Positions 12,180-22,144 of a stretch of 64,000 nucleotides of DNA are shown in pieces; the stretch's first letter is position 1, and the number at the start of each line of letters is the position of its first letter. Origin of the DNA: Pseudocercospora fijiensis CIRAD86. Taxonomy: Eukaryota; Ascomycota; Dothideomycetes; Mycosphaerellales; Mycosphaerellaceae. Both the position numbers and the translations under genes were made by a program. The stretch is taken from contig NW_006921537.1 in assembly GCF_000340215.1 (NCBI RefSeq), forward strand, positions 1 to 64,000, given 5' to 3'. The notes beneath the pieces are model-generated. The model saw only the letters and a program-made list of their open reading frames with translations. It ran no database searches and was not told where the DNA came from.

Positions 12180-12966
12180 AAAAAAGATAGTTGCACTCTA
12201 GACACTAAAGTACTACCGTAGTAACGCCGCTCGGGCGGTTAGCGCGAGCACGATTGGGACATCGAAGAGCTTATAAAAGTCTCTGTATGCACGCTGCTAG
12301 CAGGCACCCCTGTCAATCTTTGCAGTAGGAAGCTCGCAACACCCTTGTCACTTAGCGCCTCTAGCCTGCGAGTATAACTATAGCGAGGCAGTCTGAAGCG
12401 CGATGCTGTCTAGCTATGCTATACGTCTCGTCTACGCGGCTAGGTCCCGTAGAACAATAGTAGCAAAGACTAGAAACACGAGGTTAGCATTAAGCGGAGA
12501 ATCTACACAGTATGCGACTTTAGATGATTTAGGCGTCGATCAAATGGCGAAGTTTCACCGCTAGATTGACATTTTAGTAAGGCGAAAACTGTCACGATGT
12601 ACATCGTTAATACCTATCTGCAACTATAATCGACAAGGAGACCCTATCCGATAGATCTTGTCGAGAATCAACTCTTCGGAAGATATACCAAGATCCCTTT
12701 ACACTCGAGTCGAGTGCGGTAGACGAGTAGGTTATTAGTAGGGAAGAGTTCTAAAGCAGATCTAAGCGACGCGAAGCCAGACGCGGCTATAAGATCCTCG
12801 GGATGCTGATGAAAGCTGCAAGTTCTCTAGCACATGCTATCCCGAAATACATCACGTATTCGCCCGGCGGAGACTGCTTGATTGAACGATCGGGTTCACT
12901 AAGTATTGTGGGTAACGTAACGTCGCACATCTCGACCAGATCGCTATCCATATTGATAGCATTCGA
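12180..12966. other. Island 1 downstream flank, partly RIP-altered
   Basis: CpA and TpG return here, marking the edge of a non-repetitive island. This stretch lies 3' of the GH62 gene. No second gene is supported; short frames on both strands lack any recognisable family. Confidence 0.5.
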
Positions 12967-13077
12967 TCAGACCAGCGTGAGGAGACCAGGTCTGTAGGGA
13001 AGGAGACCGTAGTCAGACGGATTAACCTTAGGATCCCTGCCTTGATACAGGAATTGAAGATGGCACGGATCAACGGT

Positions 13078-13133
13078 CTACTTCCACGTTAGCATGGTGT
13101 TTAGAGAGGGAGGCTCGTGGTGTTTGTGCTCAC
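13078..13133 (-). other. GH62 intron 2
   Basis: 56-nt intron on the minus strand with donor GTGAGC, branch GCTAACG and acceptor AAGTAG. Splicing restores [17 protein letters not shown], the normal GH62 C-terminal region. Without it the frame seems to end early. Confidence 0.85.
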
Positions 13134-13762
13134 CATTGTCTGGTCATTCGAGACCTTGACAAGATCTCCATGAGAGATATCGTTTGTCCAAGTTGCACCA
13201 CTATTGGCTTTGCCCGCAAAAGGCGCGGTCTCTGTTCCAGCCTGCACCGTCCACGCACCGTCCAAGCTGCTTGCGGTGAATGAGCGGAAATACCTGCCAT
13301 TCGCCCCCATAGCTTCCACGATCATCAGGTATTGCTTCTGCCCTGCTACAGTGTACACTTGGACCGCCTCGAACAAATTGCCCTTCGTATCGCTCAGCAC
13401 GGTCGTATACTGCGTTCCAAAATCACCCGGGAATTTGTCGATTGGCATGCTTGCACGGTAGATTTTGCCATTGTCTCCTGCGAAGAAGAGGTACATGTTT
13501 TTATCGTCGCCGATGACGGTCTGATCGATTGGGCCATCGGGAGCAGGGAGTTTTCCACTGAAAAGCACCTTTGAAGCCGACTAACCGTTTGGATCAGTAG
13601 GGTTGTTTGAAGTTCTGTAAGAAAAGGATCCCGGGCCCCATTGATGGGCGAGGATCCAGATGTTCTTCGGCTTGAAGAAAAACAGAGTGGGTGCAACGGT
13701 GGCACTGTTCATCTTGATTTGACGAGCCTTGGCCATGTCTGGCCAGTCGTGGAACGCCATAC

Positions 13763-13813
13763 CTGGAGTATGTCAGCTCAATATCCCCGAGAGCATATCA
13801 TCCCGAGTTATAC
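13763..13813 (-). other. GH62 intron 1
   Basis: 51-nt intron on the minus strand with donor GTATAA, branch-like GAGCTGAC and acceptor CTCCAG. Removing it joins YGSM to the [11 protein letters not shown] block, in register with GH62 proteins, and removes an in-frame TGA. Confidence 0.85.
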
Positions 13814-14228
13814 CCATAGATCCGTACGCCTTGCCATCATTGGTCGAGCCATAGACGATTATCTGGCCGTTGTAAGTTGAGGTTGTAAAGTCTTTAATCG
13901 AGACCTATCCGTTCGCTGGCTCTGCTAGTGGGCGACCGAAGTCCTTCCATTTGTATGTGGATGGCAGGGGACAAGCTCTGCGTGCTACGGTATAGCGGCT
14001 ATGGCCATGGCTCAATGCAAGGCCTGTGATGGTAGAGGCGAGACACGCGAAGAGAGCTGCGTTGCGGAGCTTCATAATGGTTTGGGGGAGGCAAAGTCCG
14101 TTATGCAGACCGTGTTAGAAGCAATTGAAGGAAAAACATATGAATAAGTGGCACGAAGGAGTGTAGTCATTGCGAGCGAAGCTCGCCTTACATAACAAGC
14201 TCTGCTATAGTCGCCAATCCCCTATCCT

Positions 14229-14280
14229 GTCACGCGTGACCGCCAAGCCAACCCCGGATTTTGGAAATCCCGCAACCTGA
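14229..14280 (-). promoter_or_regulatory. GH62 upstream regulatory sites
   Basis: About 155-205 bp upstream of the GH62 ATG lie a perfect 12-bp palindrome GTCACGCGTGAC (14229-14240), a CCGGGG on the gene strand (14252-14257, matching the SYGGRG site of the carbon catabolite repressor CreA/CRE1), and a CCAAT box (CCAGCCAATCAGG, about 14268-14280). Roles are inferred from motif identity alone. Confidence 0.4.
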
Positions 14281-14332
14281 TTGGCTGGATTCTACACGGT
14301 GGAGACTTTCGGAGCTAGCGCCGGTATCTCCG

Positions 14333-14401
14333 AACAAGCGCCGACTTCCCGAACAAGCGCCGACTTCCCGAACAACCGCCGACTTCCCGAACAACCGCTA
14401 G
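14333..14401. repeat. 19-bp tandem repeat, about 3.5 copies
   Basis: The unit GAACAAGCGCCGACTTCCC is repeated with AAG/AAC variation at the exact edge of island 1, just before the sequence turns A-rich. Confidence 0.8.
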
Positions 14402-14427
14402 TAAAGCCTTTTGCCTTCCTTCTAATA

Positions 14428-15130
14428 CTTCAAATATATAGTAAAATATATAGTAAAATATACAAACAATTAATAAGAAAATTAATAAGAAAATTAATAA
14501 GAAAATTAATAAGAAAATTAATAAGAAAATTAACTAAAACATTAATAAAAGAATTTATAAAACAACTTTTAATAAAAGAACCTATAGAAAAATTAATTTT
14601 AATTATAGAAAACATACGATTTAAATTTATAAAATTACCGAAAAATATTAAAGGAACGAGAGCGAGAATAAGAGCGAGGAACCCTAAAATTCGCGGCTCC
14701 GCTATACTAGGTATATATAAAATTTAAAAACTCGCGGGCGCTACCGCTATTACTACGTAAGTAGAAGGAGCAGAAGTACTTACGTACGGGTACTATCCTA
14801 GTTAGTAAAACAATTAACAAAACAACAAACAAAACAACTAATAAAACAACTAATAAAACAACTAATAAAACAATTAATAGAACAATTAACAAAACAATTA
14901 ATAAAACAATTAACAAAACAGTTAACAAAACAATTAATAAACCAATTAATAAAACGATAAATAAAACAATTAACAAAACAATTAACAAAACAATTAACAA
15001 AACAATTAACAAAACAATTAATAAAACAATGAATAAAACAATAGTAGAACAATTAGTAAGGCAATTAATTAAATAATTAATTAAACAATTAGTAAAGCAA
15101 TTAGTTAAACAATTAGTTAAACAATTAATA
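14428..15130. repeat. A-rich satellite with 12-bp period
   Basis: Two related tandem blocks. One has unit ATTAATAAGAAA (about 14469-14530). The other has unit ATTAATAAAACA or ATTAACAAAACA (about 14806-15130). Variation within the second block is mainly AACAA versus AATAA, the CpA to TpA change of RIP. Open frames through the blocks (runs of Lys-Leu-Ile, or of Ile-Val-Leu on the other strand) follow from the repeat and are not genes. Confidence 0.8.
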
Positions 15131-15660
15131 AAATAAATTATATTCTAGTAAATAAATAACTTATAATAAAGTTAAAAAGAAGGTAAATAATAAACTAGAG
15201 AAGAAACTAAATAATAAAGCAAATAATAGATTAAATAAAAAACTAGAGAACAAAGTAAATAATAAACTAAATAATAAGCTAATTAATAGACTAAATAATA
15301 AGCTAGTACTAAACTAAGTAGTAAGATAGAAAACAAGTAATAAATAAGGATATAAATAAGAGGACTTAGACGTATTAGAAAAAAGAAAACATATAATAAA
15401 AATAAATAAGAAAATATAAAATAGGTAAGTAAAACAAGTAAGATACTAAATAGAAAAACTGTAAAACATTAAAGAAAAAAATTAAAAATAGTTTTTTTAA
15501 TAATATAAAAAGTAGTAATAGATATAAAAAATTAGAGAAAACTAGAATAAAAGTAAGTAATATATATAAAGTTAAAAATAATAAAGTAGTATCTAAAATA
15601 CTAGAAAAGAAAAATAGTAATACAAAAATATAAAAATACTTATTCCTAATAAACTATTCT
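15131..15660. repeat. A-rich degenerate continuation of the satellite
   Basis: Strongly A-biased on the plus strand with decayed AAACTAAATAAT-like units. No gene is supported. Confidence 0.6.
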
Positions 15661-16199
15661 AATAGAACTAAATCGTATAATAATAGTAATAGCTTCAAGG
15701 TCTAGCTTCGAGGTCTAAAGAACCGAATTAGCTTAGTATATATAAGGCGAAAGCTTCGCTCGCACTCCTCTAGGCACGCGCTAGCCGCCTAGGAGCACAT
15801 TTTTAATACTCTATGTCTCTATCGCAGTCTTAGGTTATATATATAGAAAATCTAAGGGATTCTAGTTGGTCTGATCTGCCTTGTATATTGGCACAGCCGT
15901 ATTTTGTATCGGAACTCTGCTAGAATCCTAGTTTACCCTACGAATGCTGCGTATATACGAGTTTCTTTAGGGGATAGCTAGATTGAGTAACCAACCTAGT
16001 TATAAAGCCGAGCATACCGAATCGTGTTTTAGGCCTACCTAAATCAAATATAGTACTGTGTTGCTTAACAGCCGCTAGGCGTCCCTATTGTAGTATTTAG
16101 AAGTGCGCGCTATGCGCGGAGACCTCGTAACTTTCGCGTATCTATAGTTTTTCCGTAGACCTACTCTCCTTATACAAAATAGGTAGCAATCTAGGGACG
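15661..16199. other. Moderately RIP-altered sequence, no gene seen
   Basis: CpA/TpG content is intermediate between island and repeat. No protein frame or RNA is recognised. It may be the 5' flank of the ORF that follows. Confidence 0.4.
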
Positions 16200-17880
16200 G
16201 AACGAAAGCCTTTCTTACTACTGCCTACTTACGCACTCTAGTAACGATTAAGGTTAAGAACAAGGCCAATCCGGAAGCCGCTAACTAGCTGTCGCTATGC
16301 TAAGAGCTTCTAAACGACCGTAGAAGCCTTCCTCGAAGAAGAAGGAGGCCCTTCTTGTATAGCAATCGACTAGCAACACTAATAAGAGGCGCCGCCGAGA
16401 GCTAACCGTTGAGCTAAGTAAAGGTAAAGGCGAAGGCTCTACAGACGACGAGTTGCTAGCAGATACTTAGTAAACCTAGCAAACTAGTATAGACGACGAG
16501 GACTATATCTTAGCTAAAGAAGAAGATAAAGCCGTAGAGTAAGAGTTAGAGGTCTTCGAGTACGTATTACAGTAGACAATAGTTAATCTAACTAATATAC
16601 GGTTGCTACTCTCGACTAAGTACTTTCCTCGTAAGGTTAACGGCAATAGCGACTCCTATTATAAGGCATTCTATGCCTAGTACGCTAACTAGCGTAATAC
16701 TAGCTCTAACGACGACGACTATAAGTTAGCTAGCTTAGAGATTGTCGCCTTAGCGGACAAGATTAAGACAGAGCACTATTTCCGTAGCACTAGTGTCTAG
16801 AAGGGCAATTTCTAACGTACGTACGACATGCTAGGCTCTTAGTACTCGCAAGGCCGGAAGGGCTTAAGATTAGACTTTAAACTAACTATCGAGCGGCGGA
16901 AGACAACGGCGACAACAACTATAGAGCTAAGTAGAGCCTCGTAGGCGCAGGGTCGTCGTAACCGTAGAATAGTCGCACCTCGTAATATAGCAACTTAACA
17001 GCAATTGGACGCTTTATACGCTAGCTAAGCTAAGGTTAAGGGTTAATCTAATACCTCGGAAGGAACTAGAGCCGCCGACGATAACAACTCTACCTTAATC
17101 GGCTTATTAACTAACGCTCGCTACGAGTTGTTAAAGCGCTAGCCTTATAAGAATAGATACTGCCTTAACAAGGGCGGCTTGTATTAGTTTAGCGGTCCGG
17201 ATAGAGCTAAGGACTACTATAAGATCTATCCGGAAGTTGCTAGCCGCTAGATTAAGGGTATTAAAGAAGGGCGCCTATCTATTAGTGATCTAGGCTTAGC
17301 ACTAGCCTCTAAAATGTAGAAGAACCGCGGCAGGCAGTTAGCTAATCTATTTAAGACTCTACGGACTGCTAGAATAGCCGCTATTAGCTCCTCAACCCCT
17401 ATTGTAATCTATAACTATTATAGCAATTAGTAGGGTTAGTAGGCTCCGCGGAAGCGGTCTCGTAGCTCTAGTCTACTACCGACGTCTAGTCTAACGACTG
17501 TTATGCCATCTAGTCTATTTCTAGGCTTAGTCGCTTCCTATTAGTCGCATACGGCCGATATAGAGCTAAGGAGCTTCTTTAACTAGTTGCGAGAAGAGTT
17601 GACTAGTAGCTAGAGTAAGCGGCAAGACGATATCGATAAGATTAAGCGTGTCTACGAGGAAGGCGACTACTTAATCAAACAGCTAAAGGCGGTTAAACTA
17701 AGGCATTAGACTAGCCGTAGACTTAAAGAAGGCCAATATACTAGGTTTGTCGCTACGGTCGGTCGATATATACGTAAACAGGCTCGTAAATAGCGACTAT
17801 ATCGTATTAACGAAGACAGTAATAGTCTGTTCGTTAATTAGCCGTAGAAGCGCTATAGAAGCGCCGTTTTAGGGTAGAAG
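16200..17880 (+). pseudogene. Unrecognised element ORF 1
   Basis: A plus frame, with TAG/TAA taken as Gln/Trp, stays protein-like for about 550 codons. It contains KKRRRRELTVELSKGKGEG-like basic and acidic stretches, TKYFPRKVNGNSDSYYKAF, NRYCLNKGGLY, RAKDYYKIYPEVASR, GRLSISDLGLALASKM and VYEEGDYLIKQLKAVKLRH. No domain is recognised. It precedes a coiled-coil frame and a Tc1 transposase of opposite strand, so it may belong to a separate decayed DNA transposon. Its helix-rich character and few runs suggest a once-real protein. Confidence 0.4.
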
Positions 17881-18539
17881 CGAGGTAGATTTTCGGTTAT
17901 AGGACGATAGCTTAGAAGCTAATTTTCGGCTTAACTAAAGTTGCTTCTTATTTAACTAACACTACGTATTTTTGTATAGTATAAATTAGAGGTATATTAG
18001 ATAGATATAGACTCGGCTCTCTATACTTATAGTAATAAAAAACAATGCGTTATAGTGTTGCGCTAGTATCGAGTTAGTGTTGTTAAAATCAGCTTCTTAA
18101 GTCCGGACCCGCTAAGCTAAACCGCCGAGCGGAAGCCGAAATTTCGGTAGTCTCGGTATAGAGATTCAGTCGGAAGTCGCGAATTTTCAATATATTACCG
18201 AGCCTATATCTACATTACAAGTGTATATTTTTTAAAACGGACAACGGGAGGTTGTCTAGCGACGTTAGTAGTATTTTTGCCCGCTAAGGAGATAATAAAG
18301 ATGTATTATAGTAGTGTTGTGCTAGTACCCTATCGGTTAGTATAGATTCCGGCTTTCGAAGCTATACTCTCCGGACCGCTACTCGATCGTAATACGAATA
18401 TAGCGATATACTAACGGCACTACCTTAAATAAACTCGAGGTAACGCTTGCGATAGAAACGGCTCAATCCCTACTAAATTCTAGGCTCCTTAATCGCGATA
18501 GCTACTAGTAGCGTACTAGAAGTATATCGATTAGGTATC

Positions 18540-18838
18540 GGTATAGATTCGACTAATTCCTCGTAGATTGTCGACAGTTAAGAAGAAGAGGACCTTATAC
18601 GAGATACTACTACTATATCGCCGACTACTACATTACCGTTAGCTATTAATTTAAGAGGCTTATCGCTATAGCTAGTATTGCTAGATCTATAGCATATAGA
18701 AGCAATAATAAAGGAGGTTACTACTAATACTACGCGTGCCGTTATAGAAGGAATAAGATAGGAAATAGAGGAGTTGAAAAGCCGTATTACTAAGCTAGAG
18801 GTAGTTATTAGCATAAGCGAGTCTATACGACATTAAGT
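18540..18838 (+). pseudogene. Short coiled-coil frame, C-terminal remnant
   Basis: The plus frame ends with EIEELKSRITKLEVVISI and a stop, a clear heptad-like coiled coil. The N-terminal part contains TTTISPTTTLPLAINL. It could be the C-terminus of the ORF at 16200-17880 after a gap, or an independent small protein. The opposite strand is also open here, but is hydrophobic and unconvincing. Confidence 0.35.
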
Positions 18839-18894
18839 GTAGTATAGTTAATATCTCCAACCTGCCTTCTAAAACTACGCTTCTACGTACTGTT

Positions 18895-19885
18895 TAGTAT
18901 TTAACTCGTTAATAGCGTGTCTTATAAACTAACCGAAGTCTATAAAGTAGTTAGCCTCGTAGATGTTCTTCTTAACCTATGCCTTTAGTAACGAGAAGGA
19001 CAATTTAATAGGATTGAAGTCCGGTAAGTATAGCGGTAGCATCTTTAGGTATATACCTACTTGTCGACACGCTTCTTTAATACTATCGGTACGGTAAATT
19101 GATACGTTATCTATAACTAATACTATACCTAGCTCTATCTACGGAAGAACGGTATGCTTTAACTAGTACTCGAATATCAATCCGGTAATAGAGCCTTAAT
19201 AAATAAGCGTACCTTGAAGGTATCTATTAACCCCGATTGTAGGTAGAACGCTCTATCTCTTCGACCGTATAGTGCTACCTTCCTCGTAGATTAGACGGTT
19301 AATAGGACCGTATCTATACTTCCGCTACCCGGTACGCTTATTCGAGGCACTCTCGTCGACCGTTACTACCTTATCCGGCGATACACTTATTTGCTATATC
19401 CTAAAGTTATCGCGCAACTCGCTATTTTACTTATATACGATACGAAAAGCCTTCTTCCTCGTCTATCGGCGCTCCTTTAATATACGCGATATTGTCGGCT
19501 AGCTTACGATAACGCTAAACTCGTTATATAGATACTATATTACCTTATCTTAGTACGCCGTCGGTCGATCGCTAAGGAACTCGAGAATACGCTAGAGAAT
19601 AGGCGGATTAGTTATAGGCACCTTAAAGAGCCGGAAATATATATATCTTTATAGATTAGTAGTAGCTTCCGTAGACGCCCTTGTTTTACGAGGTCACGCA
19701 TATAGAACACGCTAAATAACTCGTAGTTATTATAGAGCTTGTCTATAGTGCGCCTAGCAATATTTATAAGGTCGGCAATGCTATTATTAGACAGGTAGCC
19801 TTCGTCGAAGAAGCGCTTTATCTTATTAAGCTAATCGTTAGGTAGGCGCGCTATTAACAACACCTTAGAAGGGTCTATACCATAG
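18895..19885 (-). mobile_element. Tc1/mariner (DD34E) transposase, RIP-inactivated
   Basis: The minus frame reads an N-terminal helix-turn-helix region (KIKRFFDEGYLSNNSIADLI, then ARRTIDKLYNNYELF), then VTVDESASNKRTGY (first catalytic Asp), LGIVLVIDNVSIYRTDSIKE (second Asp), and LPLYLPDFNPIK. Exactly 34 residues separate the second Asp from the Lys of NPIK, where Tc1 elements have Glu (NPIE). ATTGAA to ATTAAA is a TpG to TpA RIP change that removes the third catalytic residue. Trp codons in LKAWVKKN are TAG. Such transposases cut at TA sites. Terminal inverted repeats could not be fixed. Confidence 0.85.
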
Positions 19886-19889
19886 AAAT

Positions 19890-20543
19890 AGCGACAACAT
19901 GAAATTCATGAAAGTATAGTGTGGTAGAGAATTGGCCTGCCAAGAACGCCAAGTTGCTAACTAATTACAGTAGCAGCCGGCAGAAACTGAAAATCGGTCC
20001 TCCGACCGCATGGCGCGCACTTCTGAATACCGCAATACTAGCCTCCAAAGAGCCTCGTATTTCATTCCGAAGCGGCTAGAGGGAACGAAGGCAGAAGCGT
20101 CGAAGAAGGTGCACGTATACTAACCAAGAAGTTGAATTCAAAGTAGCTTCAGCACACCGTTCACCACTCTCGCATTCTTGGTCAGTATACATACACCTGA
20201 GAATGTTTCAAATAGCTAAGCGAAGTTCGATTGCAGTTTGATCGCCGCGCTGAGCAGAACATGTGTTCAACTTGTGCTCTTGAAATTCGGGGAAGTGATC
20301 ACGAAGACTTCGCGGGAAAGCAGATGACAAACGCACACTGCAACACGAACAACAAGGACTAATGACCAAAATGAAGATCCCCGCCGATATAAGTGTAAAT
20401 TTTCAACGGTGCAATGCCAAAAGTACGACTAAGATACAAGTGAGAGTAAGTGTACAGCTCAAAGTCCAGCTGCTCGAGCAAAAGAGTGCGTGAATCGAAA
20501 TGATAACAGATCGCGAGGTCTGGCCACAGCCCATGTCTCTCGC
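19890..20543. other. Island 2 left part, AA9 downstream region
   Basis: Normal CpA/TpG content. It lies 3' of the AA9 gene and presumably holds its 3' UTR and terminator. No gene is supported on either strand. Confidence 0.5.
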
Positions 20544-21380
20544 TCAGCCTCTGACAATTGCCCCGGCTCTTGCTGCAAGACCTCGTGCAGATACGAGGGC
20601 ACGCTTGGCCACTTTGACGATAGCATCAGAAGATCCGTCCTTGCTACCACGGACTTGGCCTCCTGAGACAACCTCTGGGCCAGGGACGTCTGGATATTCA
20701 GTGATATCAGCTCCCCAAATGCTGAAGTTGATACTGGCATCGTCAACAGCGTAGACACCAGGGATTTTGACGGTTGGTGAAGGAGCGGAGCCATTGGATC
20801 CCCCAGCGAGTTCGACCTGGGCGCAAGCGTAGTAGAATTCCGCCTCTCCGACGTGGGCGCCATGAAGAGGGATGTGTTCGGCGCGAACCAGATATTGACC
20901 GTCGGGAATGGTCGATGGCATGGTGAACTCGATCCGGTCTTCACCGTATGTGCACCAGGCGTTGTCGAGAATGGCTTCGTTGCCAGGACTGGAGCACAAG
21001 AGCTGCTCGCTGACTTTGAACCAATCGCCACTTCCGTCGTAGCTCTTGACGTCTCCGGAAGGTGCTTTACTCATGTAGACTTGAACTGGACCTGGATGTT
21101 CCATGCCGGTACCGCCGAAGGCCTGCTTCAATGCGATCTTGTCTCCTGACTTCACGCTGTAGACGTCGGTACCTGCACCAGAGGCTCCACCAGGCTGGCA
21201 GCGAAAGTCGTTCTCCAGGATCTCACTGCCTTTGGTTGGCATGTAGCCACGAGTGTGCTCGCGAATGTACGTCCAGTCAGAGCCGACCAGCTCGTCGTTG
21301 ACGACGAGCTGAGAGAACGTGTAGTGGGCAGTGGCCGTAGAGATGGCCGAAGCCAGGAGTGTGATTTTCCGGATCTGCAT
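20544..21380 (-). CDS. AA9 lytic polysaccharide monooxygenase (formerly GH61)
   Basis: A single intact 278-residue frame without introns. The signal peptide is residues 1-18, so His19 (A-HYTFSQL) becomes the N-terminal copper-binding His. His95 in MEHPGPVQVYMSKAP is the second histidine-brace residue. RAEHIPLHGAH and AEFYYACAQVEL carry the second-sphere His and the axial Tyr (about Tyr183); the usual Gln two residues before that Tyr is Glu181. The family end GGSNGSAPSPTVKIPGVY is present. Cysteines 61, 129, 143 and 186 suit the usual disulfides. No CBM1 follows, only a basic Ala-rich tail. The enzyme would oxidatively cleave cellulose or related glucans outside the cell; regioselectivity cannot be read here. 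The ATG sits in CGTCGACATGC, a fair fungal context. There are no RIP stops, unlike all neighbours. Confidence 0.93.
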   Translation of the reverse strand: MQIRKITLLASAISTATAHYTFSQLVVNDELVGSDWTYIREHTRGYMPTKGSEILENDFRCQPGGASGAGTDVYSVKSGDKIALKQAFGGTGMEHPGPVQVYMSKAPSGDVKSYDGSGDWFKVSEQLLCSSPGNEAILDNAWCTYGEDRIEFTMPSTIPDGQYLVRAEHIPLHGAHVGEAEFYYACAQVELAGGSNGSAPSPTVKIPGVYAVDDASINFSIWGADITEYPDVPGPEVVSGGQVRGSKDGSSDAIVKVAKRALVSARGLAARAGAIVRG

Positions 21381-21498
21381 GTCGACGGCGAGAAGTGAAT
21401 GTGATGCGCTTGGCTCTGAGATGCAAAGAAAATGAGTGATTGGCCTCGATCAACGAAGGTGGAATGTAGTCAACATCGCCATGTGCCATGCGGAGGAG

Positions 21499-21510
21499 AT
21501 ATTATATCTT
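21499..21510 (-). promoter_or_regulatory. Possible AA9 TATA element
   Basis: AAGATATAATATCTCC on the gene strand lies about 120-130 bp before the AA9 ATG, a plausible TATA-like position for a fungal promoter. A CCAAT (GGCCAATCAC) is nearer the ATG, in the presumed leader. Confidence 0.35.
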
Positions 21511-21559
21511 TTTCGTACGATGAGTGAGTGGCTGACGTCGCCGGAGAAACCAAGATGGC

Positions 21560-21621
21560 ATGGCGTGCCGCATAGAATAGAGCAAAATGCATGGTGTGCC
21601 ACATAGTATGGAGCGAAATGC
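21560..21621. repeat. 31-bp tandem duplication upstream of AA9
   Basis: Two adjacent 31-bp copies, 21560-21590 and 21591-21621. Each starts ATGG(C/T)GTGCC and ends GAGC(A/G)AAATGC. They differ at five positions, four of them transitions. They lie about 180-240 bp before the AA9 ATG. Confidence 0.85.
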
Positions 21622-22040
21622 CAAGTCAGACGGTGAGACTCATAGTAATCTAGAAGGCGATATTGATCTGAATCTTCCGTAGCAGTGAGTACGTCCTTAT
21701 GGTGGACCTTCCGCGAGCCGAGAGACTCTCCAGGTTGGACTTATATGTGCTTGGCACCAGAAAGTGTTTCGAAACGGCGCTAATAAACGAGGACAAGTTG
21801 TGTTGACCGTTCAAGCACCCAGTGACCGCCAAGTGATGGACATTTCAGGAGCTGCGTGTATTGATTGTCCGTTCCATCCTCCTCGGCTACTAGAGAAGCT
21901 CGTGGCGATGTTACGATTAGAATCAATGCTGCATGGCGGTTTTAGACAGATACAGATTGCATATCAACTTGTTCCCGAAAGATTAGGCGGCAAGCTCGCG
22001 CACGGGTGTTTCTCGGGCGAGTTATGTAGGGAGGCCTATA
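21622..22040. other. Island 2 right part, no gene supported
   Basis: Normal composition up to about 22040, where RIP-type sequence starts abruptly. Open frames exist on both strands but show no recognisable protein. It may be distal AA9 promoter. Confidence 0.45.
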
Positions 22041-22144
22041 TATACTAGATTGTTAATAGAGGTTCTTACCGCCTCTACTAACCTACCTCTACGACTAACT
22101 TTCTATATTTGCCCTCGCACTATACTCGCTATTAACTCGCAAAA

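Larger units (their letters stand above)
12967..14075 (-). pseudogene. GH62 alpha-L-arabinofuranosidase, three exons, two in-frame TAG codons
   Basis: A secreted GH62 enzyme would release L-arabinose from arabinoxylan. Exons are 14075-13814, 13762-13134 and 13077-12967. Intron 1 (51 bp) has GTATAA, branch-like GCTGAC and CAG; intron 2 (56 bp) has GTGAGC, GCTAAC and TAG. The spliced length is 1002 nt: 333 residues plus a TGA stop, normal for the family. A signal peptide covers about residues 1-20. Family blocks are IKDFT (likely catalytic Asp62), [51 protein letters not shown] (likely acid Glu), [28 protein letters not shown] and a C-terminal RPGLLTL. Codons 57 (13907-13905) and 148 (13583-13581) are TAG where the family has Trp after NG. 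Both are TGG to TAG, a RIP-type TpG to TpA change. Everything else looks functional, so inactivation appears recent. Confidence 0.88.

Noticed and set aside
12852..13073. Minus-strand 73-codon frame that at first suggested part of a fungal membrane protein
   Set aside because: The segment is GH62 exon 3 read in a wrong frame; splicing intron 2 gives the proper GH62 C-terminus.
13101..13135. Premature truncation of the GH62 protein
   Set aside because: The apparent end is intron 2 read through. A GTGAGC donor, branch site and acceptor restore the normal C-terminus.
14281..15052. Open frames rich in Lys-Leu-Ile or Ile-Val-Leu as membrane proteins
   Set aside because: They are translations of a 12-bp tandem repeat.
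14333..15130. CRISPR-like array
   Set aside because: Units are contiguous tandem repeats without unique spacers, in a eukaryotic genome.
20459..21301. Frames overlapping AA9 on both strands
   Set aside because: Shadows of the AA9 coding sequence; the main frame alone has signal peptide, catalytic residues and family motifs.
12967..21380. Secondary-metabolite or CAZyme gene cluster
   Set aside because: Only two unrelated carbohydrate-active genes 6.5 kb apart, separated by transposons, with no synthase, transporter or regulator gene.
21650..22048. Small frames upstream of AA9
   Set aside because: Overlapping on opposite strands with no recognisable protein; treated as promoter-side DNA.
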